A stretch of DNA of 64,000 bases from positions 1,550,001-1,614,000 of the forward strand of contig CAWFGX010000005.1 in NCBI GenBank assembly GCA_963815375.1, in the 5' to 3' direction. The notes below the pieces were generated by a model that was not told the origin of the DNA, did no database searches, and was given only the letters and a program-made list of their open reading frames with translations. The translations under genes and the position numbers were made by a program. The DNA comes from JASHPR01 sp963815375 (GTDB lineage Bacteria; Actinomycetota; Actinomycetes; Streptosporangiales; Streptosporangiaceae). Below are positions 57,288 through 64,000 of the stretch, piece by piece. The first letter of the stretch is position 1. The number at the start of each line of letters is the position of its first letter.

Positions 57288-57694
57288 ACTGGCTCCTCAA
57301 TGCGCTCCGGTTCTCGTGGGCTCTCCGCGCGGTCAGTCTCGGGCATGAGGACGCCGTTGTGCTCGGGCGGTGCCGGTGGCACGGCGACCGGCCGCTTCTG
57401 AGCTGTGGATCGCTGATGGAGACCGGGCGAGCTCACTACAGCCAGGGGCTGGAGGAGCCTGACAATAGTCAGCGTTATCAGGGCGATGGCCGCAGGAGCT
57501 GCGAGCAGGAAGATCCACATCACGGCATAGCCGCTGTGATTCCATATTTCAATGGTGCCGACCATGACGGCGAGACCGACGATGATCCCGAGAGGGTTGC
57601 AGTTGAGCTGCTCCGCCTGCCGTAAGCATGCCCGGTGCCATGCACCGTAGAGGTGGTGTTCCAGCGCACGGGCGGTGCGGCGGATGGGGTTCAT
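57284..57694 (-). CDS. membrane protein of unknown function
   Basis: A 136-residue protein with two membrane helices (about 41-58 and 62-82), a basic N-terminus (MNPIRRTARALEHHLYGAWH) and a Pro/Glu-rich C-terminal tail. The ATG at 57694 has an AGGAGGG site. It is coupled to the following 106-residue membrane protein. I considered a plasmid-spread protein (SpdB type) but see nothing specific. Confidence 0.68.
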   Translation of the reverse strand: MNPIRRTARALEHHLYGAWHRACLRQAEQLNCNPLGIIVGLAVMVGTIEIWNHSGYAVMWIFLLAAPAAIALITLTIVRLLQPLAVVSSPGLHQRSTAQKRPVAVPPAPPEHNGVLMPETDRAESPREPERIEEPV

Positions 57695-57860
57695 GCTGCC
57701 CTCCTGGCGTTTAGCGGTCGCCATTCACAGGGCAGACAACGAGCAACATAGGCATCGCGAGCAAACAGCTAACCCGCCTGCAAGTGATCGACCAGCCCAC
57801 AGCGCCCAGAATTTCTGGAAAAACGACCGATAAACTCACGTTAAAGTTCTGGCCATCCGA

Positions 57861-57870
57861 TGTCTAGACA
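57861..57870. promoter_or_regulatory. palindrome TGTCTAGACA
   Basis: Perfect 10-bp palindrome about 170 bp upstream of the membrane-protein pair and 82 bp beyond the end of the Mo-hydroxylase operon. It could be an operator; no regulator is adjacent. Confidence 0.35.
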
Positions 57871-57951
57871 AGTGGCCGCGCGGCACCTGCGCGCGAGGTG
57901 GCCCGGGTCCCTGACATATCTCAGGCAGTCAGGATGTGAGCGCGGACAGCG

Positions 57952-58760
57952 TCAGGTGCGGTTCTCGAGGGCGCGGCGGACCAGCACGCGGGCTAGGTGC
58001 CTGCGGTAGTCGCGGTCGGCGTGCACGTCCTCGCCCGGCTCAGTGCCCTCGGCCGCGAGCTCGGCCGCCTCAGCCGCGCCAGCACCGCCGGCCAGGGCGC
58101 GCTCAGCGGCGCGGGCCCGCAGCGGCGTCGGGCCCATGTTGGCCAGCGCGATGCGGCCGCCGATGGCTGCGGCACCGACGATCGCCCAGTCATTCGCCCG
58201 CCGCACGAACTTCTGGTAGCCCCATGCCGCGCCCGGGCTGCGCGGAACGCGGACCGACACGATCAGCTCGCCCGGCTCCAGGCTGGTCTCAAAGAACCCG
58301 GTGAAGAAATCGTCGGCCGTGACGCTGCGGCCGCCGTCGCTGCCGAGCACCTCGACCGAGCCGCCGAGGGCCAGCAGCGCCATCGGAAGGTCGGCCGCTG
58401 GATCCGCGTGCGCCAGCGAGCCGCCGATCGTGCCGCGGTGCCGGATCTGCGGGTCGCCGACCTGCGCAGCGGAGTGAGCGAGCAGCGGCACCTCAGCCCT
58501 GACCACGTCTGAGTCGGCCAGCACAGCGTGCGGCGTCGCCGCGCCGATCACGATCTCGTCGCCGTCGAGCCGGATCCCGCGCAGATCGCTCAGCCTGCCG
58601 ATGTCGATGAGCACCGAGGGCGTGGCCAGGCGCAGCTTCATCATCGGCAGCAGAGAATGCCCGCCGGCCAGCAGCTTGGCGTCTTCGTCGGCGTGGCGCT
58701 CGAGCAGCTCGACCGCGTGCTGCGGGGAGCCGGCGGCGATGTAATCGAACGGCGCCGGAA

Positions 58761-58764
<4 letters not shown>
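57952..58764 (-). CDS. coxM: Mo-hydroxylase FAD subunit (CoxM-like)
   Basis: FAD-binding medium subunit of 270 residues. FAD-binding motifs are KLLAGGHSLLPMMKLR (AGGxS) and IRHRGTIGGSLAHADPAAD (TxGGxxxxADP). The C-terminal CO-dehydrogenase flavoprotein domain follows. It passes electrons from the iron-sulfur subunit to the final acceptor. The GTG at 58764 has a GGAGGTG site and overlaps the small-subunit stop (GTGA). It is last gene in the L-S-M operon. Confidence 0.9.
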
Positions 58765-59267
<503 letters not shown>

Positions 59268-61562
59268 TTACGCGTTCTCCTTCTGACCAGCAGCTGACTG
59301 GATCGCCTGCCACACCCGCTGCGGCGAGGTGGGCATGTCGATGTGCCGGACGCCGAGATGCGCGAGCGCGTCGACGACCGCGTTCTGCACAGCGGGCGTG
59401 GCCCCGATCGTCCCGGCCTCGCCGATTCCCTTGGCACCGAGCGGGTTGTAGGTGGTCGGCGTCTGCATGTCAGCCAGTTCGAAGCTGGGCACCTCGGTGG
59501 CCGACAGGAACGGGTAGTCGGCGAAGCTCGCGGTCAGCGGGTTGCCGTCGGCGTCGTAGACCACTTCCTCGAGGAACGCCTGCGCCGCACCCTGAGCGAT
59601 GCCGCCATGCCGCTGGCCCTCGGCCAGCAGCGGGTTGAGCACAATCCCGGCGTCGTCCACGGTCACCATCCGGCGCAGCACCACCTTGCCGGTCTCGGTG
59701 TCCACATCGACGACCGCGACGTGGGTCCCGAACGGGAACGTCGCTCCCGGCTGCGTGAACACGGTCCGTACGAGCAGCCGCTCGCCGGTGGCCAGGCTGG
59801 CCAGCGGCACCGAGGCGTCCGGGTCACCGGCCACCTCGAACGCGCTGAGCTCCGTGCTGAATCGCAGGTCGCCCGGGCTGGCCTCGAGTTCTTTGGCGGC
59901 GCGCTCCCGGGCGACCTCGATCAGCTCCTGGGCGGCCTGCTTCACCGCCGACCCGCCCTGCTGCAGGCTGCGCGAGCCGCCGGTGCCGCCGCCCTCGGGG
60001 ATCAGGTCGGTGTCGCCCCACTTCAGCGTGATCTTGTCCACCGGGATGCCGAGCTCCTCGCTGGCCAGCATTGCCCAGGCGGTGGCGTGGCCCTGGCCGT
60101 GCGGGGAGGTGCCGGTCAGGATCGTCGCGGTTCCGTCGGGGTGCACCTCGACGGTGGCGTTCTCCTTGGGCGGCGAGTCCTCACCGTCCCCGCCTCCGGT
60201 GATCTCGACGTAGCTGGCCAGGCCGATCCCCATCTGGACCGTGTCGCCGCCGGCGCGGCGCTCTGCCTGCTCCTTGCGCAGCTGGTCGTAGCCTGCCGCG
60301 GCCAGCGCCTTGTCCAGTGCCGCCGTGTAGTCGCCGGTGTCATAGAGGGCCCCGAACGCGGTCCGGTGCGGCTCGGTGAACGGCGGCAGGAGGTTGCGCC
60401 GCCGCACGTCGGCCGGGTCCATGCCAATCTCGGCGGCGAACAGGTCTATGGCCCGTTCGATCGCGGCCGTTGCCTCGGGCCTGCCAGCACCCCGGTAAGC
60501 ACCGAGGGGGGTAGTGCTGGTGACCACGCTCGTGGCAACGGCCTCGGCCCTGGGTATCGCGTACGGGCCGACGGTCATCAGGATCGTCAGCGTGGGCAGG
60601 ATCGCGCCGATCTTGGGAGACGACCCGGAATCCTGGACGATCTCCAGCCGGTAGGCCAGGACGGTCCCGTCGCGCCGCCCGCCGATCGTGACCGTCTGCT
60701 GCTGGGCCCGCCCATGGGTCATTGCGATCAGGTTCTCGTACCTGGTCTCGTTCCACCGTGCCGGGCGGCCCAGTCGCCGTGCCACCCAGGCGACCAGCGC
60801 GTGCTCGGGATCGGTGCCGAACTTGGCGCCAAACGCGCCGCCGACGTCGGGCGTGATGACCCGCACCTGCTCGATCGGCACGCCGAGCATCCGGGCCAGG
60901 CCACCCTGAGTGCCCTGCGCTCCCTGGTTCGGTATCCATGCGGTCAGCCGCCCGTCCTCGCCCCACGAGGCTGCGGCGGCTCGGGTCTCCATCGGGGCGG
61001 GCGCCACCCGCTGGTTCATGATCGTCCGGGACGTGACGACCTCGCACTCGTCGAACAGGTGCTCGTCGAGTTTGCTGGCGTCGCCGAAGGTAGCGGCGAC
61101 GTTGGTGCCCGCTTCCTGGTAGAGCAGCACCTCGCCCGACAGTGCACCGGCAAGGCCGATGACCGCGGGAAGTATCTCGTAATCGACCTCGACGAGCTCA
61201 GCAGCGTCCTCGCCCTGGTACGCCTGCTCGGTGACCACGATGGCCACCGGGTCGCCGACGTACCGCGCCTTGTCCGACGCCAGCAGCGTCCGTGCCATCT
61301 GCTTGTTCATCCCCGGCATCGGCCGGGCCGGAGCAAGCTCGCTGATGTCAGCAGCGGTGAAGGCCGCAACCACTCCCGGAGCCTCCAGCGCGGCACTGAC
61401 GTCGACCGACAGGAGCCTTGCGTGCGCGACTGGCGACCGGATGAAGAACACGTGGCAGGCCCGGTCGAGGCGCTCGTCCACGACGTCCTCGGTGTAGACG
61501 CCGCCGGTGGTCAGGAACTTGGGGTCCTCGGTGCGCAGCACGCGCGTGCCCAGAATGCTCAC
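59268..61562 (-). CDS. coxL: Mo-hydroxylase molybdopterin subunit (form-II CoxL-like)
   Basis: Large subunit of 764 residues carrying the molybdenum cofactor. The active-site loop reads LGAYRGAGRPEA; AYRGAGR marks form II (BMS-type), whereas true CO dehydrogenase (form I) has AYXCSFR. GGAFGAKFG and the C-terminal ARG-like GAKGIGEAGTIGATP with its conserved Glu are intact. The enzyme therefore probably hydroxylates an organic substrate (aldehyde, purine, N-heterocycle or similar) rather than CO. No maturation genes (CoxDEF) are in the window. It lies 277 bp downstream of a P450 gene on the same strand. Confidence 0.92.
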   Translation of the reverse strand: MSILGTRVLRTEDPKFLTTGGVYTEDVVDERLDRACHVFFIRSPVAHARLLSVDVSAALEAPGVVAAFTAADISELAPARPMPGMNKQMARTLLASDKARYVGDPVAIVVTEQAYQGEDAAELVEVDYEILPAVIGLAGALSGEVLLYQEAGTNVAATFGDASKLDEHLFDECEVVTSRTIMNQRVAPAPMETRAAAASWGEDGRLTAWIPNQGAQGTQGGLARMLGVPIEQVRVITPDVGGAFGAKFGTDPEHALVAWVARRLGRPARWNETRYENLIAMTHGRAQQQTVTIGGRRDGTVLAYRLEIVQDSGSSPKIGAILPTLTILMTVGPYAIPRAEAVATSVVTSTTPLGAYRGAGRPEATAAIERAIDLFAAEIGMDPADVRRRNLLPPFTEPHRTAFGALYDTGDYTAALDKALAAAGYDQLRKEQAERRAGGDTVQMGIGLASYVEITGGGDGEDSPPKENATVEVHPDGTATILTGTSPHGQGHATAWAMLASEELGIPVDKITLKWGDTDLIPEGGGTGGSRSLQQGGSAVKQAAQELIEVARERAAKELEASPGDLRFSTELSAFEVAGDPDASVPLASLATGERLLVRTVFTQPGATFPFGTHVAVVDVDTETGKVVLRRMVTVDDAGIVLNPLLAEGQRHGGIAQGAAQAFLEEVVYDADGNPLTASFADYPFLSATEVPSFELADMQTPTTYNPLGAKGIGEAGTIGATPAVQNAVVDALAHLGVRHIDMPTSPQRVWQAIQSAAGQKENA

Positions 61563-61839
61563 AGGCGATTCAGCTCCCCTCGACCCTGGCGCCGGCCACC
61601 GCGAAACGGCTGGCCGACCGCGCTGCGGTGTTCCTCGTGGCGCCCTGTGGCCGGGATGAGGCCGGCTGGCGACTGCAGGCGCATCTCAGCATGATCGTGC
61701 CCCGCAGCGCCACCCCAGGTCAAACCGGGCGGACGGTGGTGTGGCTCGGGTACCAGGCCGCGGTCGGGCTTGGAGCGCGACCGGCGCGCCTCGATGATGC
61801 TGGCCCGCAGCCGGACCAAGTCACAGCGGCGACAACAGG
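61563..61839. other. intergenic region between P450 and Mo-hydroxylase genes
   Basis: A gap of 277 bp with no convincing gene; a small minus-strand frame here (61559-61819) has an Arg/Pro-rich product without homology. It may hold a promoter for coxL or a processing site, but no clear -10, -35 or hairpin stands out. Confidence 0.5.
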
Positions 61840-63021
61840 CTACGAGACGGAGAGCGGGAGGGAGCCGAACCCGCGGATGATGTTGTTCAGACGCCGCTGC
61901 GGGACACCGTCTAGCCGAACCTCCCGTACCCGCTCACACATGGCGGCGAGGATGGCGGTCAGCTCGACGCGGGCTAGCGGTGCCCCGACGCAGGTATGGA
62001 TCCCGTGCCCGAAGTCCAGTTGGTACGGATTACGGTGGACGTCGAACCTCGCCGGGTCGGTGAAGTGTCTCTCGTCGCGGTTCGCTGCGCCAATGAAGAG
62101 TGCTACGCGGGTACCCCCAGGAATACCTACCCCGTCGATGCCGGTGTCGTTCCGGGTTACCCTGCTCCAGATCTGCAGAGGGGACTCCAGCCGGATCGCC
62201 TCGTTGATTGCGGACTGGACGAGCTTCGGGTCCGGATTCCCTCGCAGGACCTCCCACTGTTCGGGATGGGTCGCCAGCAACCACAACGTGTTGCCGATGG
62301 AGTGAATCGTCGTATCGAACGCTGGTCCGGCAAAGTTCAGAATGAGTCCGAGTGGCTCATCGTGGGGTATCTCCCCTCGTGCGCGGGCACCCAGGAGATC
62401 CCACGCTACGCTGTCGGGGGTCACGTCCTGCTGTGTCAGGTTCGCCAGTGCACCAAAGAACCTCTCCACAAGGTGAGCGGACTCACGAGCCCGCTCGTTG
62501 TCCGGCCCGATGGCCTGGAACGCAGCGAAGCTAGCATCGGCGCCCAGGACAAGAAGCTCCTCAGGGAGGCCGAGTACGTGCCCGACGAACGTGATGACGA
62601 ACGGCCTGGCTAGATCTGTCATTCCGTCGAACCGGCCCTGTTCCAGGAACCGGCCGATCATCTCGTCAGCCATCTGTTCCGCGACGGGTACGTACTTCTC
62701 GATCCGGGTCAGCCTGAGGTGTTCCACGAGCATTTTCCTCACCCCGGCGTGTTCCGGAGGCTCCTTGCAGAGCACCGTCTGGCGAAGTCCGGCATCGCTG
62801 TTCATCATCGGGCTGAATGCCGGACCCTCAGCTGAGCTGAAGTCCCTCCAGTTCTCGAAGACGGTGCGTACCGTGTCGAACCGAGCCGTACCCCAGGCAC
62901 CGTACTTGTCCAGCCGGAACACAGGGCCGGCGTCGCGGAGGGTGCGGTAGTAGTCGTACGGATGATCTAGCAGCTCGTCGGAGAACGGGTCGAGGTCGAA
63001 CGTCGGATGCGTGCTGTCCAC
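61840..63021 (-). CDS. cytochrome P450
   Basis: Soluble bacterial P450 of 393 residues. The I-helix is LNFAGPAFDTTIHSIG (oxygen-activation site), the K-helix ExxR is NEAIRLESP, and the heme-Cys loop is LDFGHGIHTCVGAPLARVE (about residue 342). I chose the GTG at 63021, with a GGAGG site 5 bp upstream and homology starting at THPTFDLDPF. A longer in-frame start at 63123 would add an unrelated leader. The substrate is unknown. No ferredoxin or reductase is adjacent, but a flavin/iron-sulfur molybdenum enzyme follows on the same strand. Confidence 0.92.
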   Translation of the reverse strand: MDSTHPTFDLDPFSDELLDHPYDYYRTLRDAGPVFRLDKYGAWGTARFDTVRTVFENWRDFSSAEGPAFSPMMNSDAGLRQTVLCKEPPEHAGVRKMLVEHLRLTRIEKYVPVAEQMADEMIGRFLEQGRFDGMTDLARPFVITFVGHVLGLPEELLVLGADASFAAFQAIGPDNERARESAHLVERFFGALANLTQQDVTPDSVAWDLLGARARGEIPHDEPLGLILNFAGPAFDTTIHSIGNTLWLLATHPEQWEVLRGNPDPKLVQSAINEAIRLESPLQIWSRVTRNDTGIDGVGIPGGTRVALFIGAANRDERHFTDPARFDVHRNPYQLDFGHGIHTCVGAPLARVELTAILAAMCERVREVRLDGVPQRRLNNIIRGFGSLPLSVS

Positions 63022-63254
63022 GGAAGCCTCCACGGGTACTATTGCCTGGTATATACACTTGAACATCGGACGGTTTGTCTCCGCCGCGAGCCGGAGTTTC
63101 TGTTCTTGCTCTTTCGCGGTCACCGGGTTCCCCCGGTGAGATCTAATCGCGAGCTGGCCTGGTGGCTGGCGTCCGCTGGAAACTCGGTTGGCCCGGCTGA
63201 GGTGCGCAGATAGAGTGCTGAAGCCTAGCCCCGAGTTGAGATCGGACGTCAGTC

Positions 63255-64000
63255 ATGCTTGCGCGTGCACTCGTGCGCCGACTCCCAGTGCTTGGCTGGC
63301 GCGATTTCCGGCTGCTGCTCGCCGACCGGCTGCTGGCCCCGGCCGCGTTCGCGTTCTCAATCGTTGGTGTCTCATTCGCTGTCCTGGACGCGACCGGCTC
63401 CACGGCTGACCTCTCCTACGTGCTGGCCGCGCAGATCGCGCCGTCGCTGGTCTTCACCGTGGTCGGCGGGGTTGTCGCTGACCGCATCCCGCCACAGTGG
63501 GTAATCATCGCGGCCAATGCCATGATCGCGCTCGGCGAGGGGACGTTCGGCGTCCTGGTGCTGACCGGGCACCCGGGGCTCTGGCAGATGATCGCGCTGG
63601 AGACCGTCACCGGCACCGGCATGGCGCTTTTCTACCCGGCGTCGCAGGCACTGCTTCCCCGGCTGGTGCCTGGCAGTCTGCTGCAGCAGGCCAGCGCCAT
63701 CAGCCGTCTTGCGATGAACGCGGGCCAGATGGCCGGCGCCGTCGTCGCTGGCTTGTGCGTAGCGGCGTTCGGGCCCGGCTGGGCGCTGGCCGTGTGCGGC
63801 GGCGGCGTCCTCGTCTCGGTGCCCATGCTGCTGAGCATCCGGGCCCGGACCGGCGTGGTACAGGCCACCACCAGCATGCTGCGCGACCTGCGGGACGGCT
63901 GGTCGGAATTCCGGTCGCACACCTGGCTGTGGGCGATCGTCGCCCAGTTCGGCGTGGTGCTGATGGCGTGGTACGGCGGGTTCCAGATCCTCGGGCCGGT
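63255..64000 (+). CDS. MFS transporter (EntS-like), 3' end outside window
   Basis: The first 248 codons of a major-facilitator transporter; the frame is open to the right edge. It begins MLARALVRRLPVLGWRDFRL and has at least six hydrophobic segments. The MFS loop 2-3 motif is VVGGVVADRIPPQWV (GxxxD-R pattern), and GMALFYPASQALLPRLV with the following QQASAISRLAMNAGQMAG is typical of the EntS/enterobactin-exporter and macrolide-efflux group. It is divergent from the P450 gene, with 233 bp between. It probably exports a small molecule; a link with the P450 is only positional. Confidence 0.85.
   Translation, partial: MLARALVRRLPVLGWRDFRLLLADRLLAPAAFAFSIVGVSFAVLDATGSTADLSYVLAAQIAPSLVFTVVGGVVADRIPPQWVIIAANAMIALGEGTFGVLVLTGHPGLWQMIALETVTGTGMALFYPASQALLPRLVPGSLLQQASAISRLAMNAGQMAGAVVAGLCVAAFGPGWALAVCGGGVLVSVPMLLSIRARTGVVQATTSMLRDLRDGWSEFRSHTWLWAIVAQFGVVLMAWYGGFQILGP

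Noticed and set aside
56967..57694. Two small membrane proteins as plasmid spread (SpdB-like) genes
   Set aside because: No FtsK/Tra, replication or integrase gene nearby and no specific motif.
59268..61562. True aerobic CO dehydrogenase
   Set aside because: The large subunit has the form-II AYRGAGR loop, not the AYXCSFR loop of CO-oxidising form I.
61559..61819. Small minus-strand frame between P450 and coxL
   Set aside because: Arg/Pro-rich product, no homology, overlaps the coxL start region.

Overview
This window looks like a stretch of chromosome from a high-GC, Gram-positive actinomycete of the Streptomyces / Streptosporangiales / Trebonia kind. The evidence is GC-rich codons throughout, frequent GTG starts, several apparently leaderless genes, two F420-dependent oxidoreductase families, an AfsR-type SARP regulator, an ECF41 sigma factor and many paired regulator/ABC-exporter modules. 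I saw no rRNA, tRNA, CRISPR array, phage structural gene or replication origin. The only mobile element with both ends visible is one IS1182-type insertion sequence. Genes run off both edges: a JetD-like (TIGR02679) gene at the left and an MFS transporter at the right.

Layout. 0-3.4 kb: end of a probable Wadjet-type anti-plasmid operon, an F420 oxidoreductase pair and a membrane-anchored protein. 3.4-8.9 kb: a NarL-type two-component system divergent from a three-gene ABC exporter, one permease of which carries a large extracellular beta-rich insert. 8.9-12.4 kb: a secreted S53 protease, then the IS element and a G-tract repeat. 12.4-17.6 kb: ArsR/SRPBCC/DinB-like operon, then a lipid/sugar group (acyltransferase, patatin, UDP-glucuronate decarboxylase) divergent from a GT2 glycosyltransferase. 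17.5-24.6 kb: hydrolases, a PrmC-like methyltransferase, two related pairs of small membrane proteins, and a TetR/ABC operon with a 40-bp dyad operator. 24.6-32.4 kb: AfsR-like regulator, acyl-CoA synthetase and a P-loop/TPR protein with nine 42-residue repeats.

32.3-43.1 kb is the most coherent accessory region: two divergent arms that appear to form one carbohydrate system. The + arm encodes a lipoprotein sugar-binding protein, two CUT1 permeases and a secreted GH30 glycosidase. The - arm encodes two Gfo/Idh/MocA dehydrogenases, a DUF993 TIM-barrel protein, a PmoA-family protein, a cupin and a MarR regulator. Secreted hydrolysis, import and then oxidation/elimination chemistry inside the cell is a reasonable reading, but the substrate and the intracellular steps are not established by the sequence.

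43-48.3 kb contains an ECF41 sigma factor split by a frameshift from its SnoaL-like domain. Its expected divergent target (an NmrA-type epimerase) has lost part of the Rossmann core. Beside it is a glutamine-synthetase-like gene running into an amidohydrolase frame that has no normal start, plus a DenD-like dehydrogenase. 48.3-57.7 kb: a 43-bp tandem repeat, acetyltransferases, a thioredoxin-like protein, an epoxide hydrolase, DUF2752/CD225 membrane proteins, a 33-residue-repeat protein, and an OmpR-type two-component system facing a small lipoprotein across paired 11-bp-spaced boxes. 57.9-63 kb: a form-II CO-dehydrogenase-like molybdenum hydroxylase (L, S, M) downstream of a cytochrome P450.
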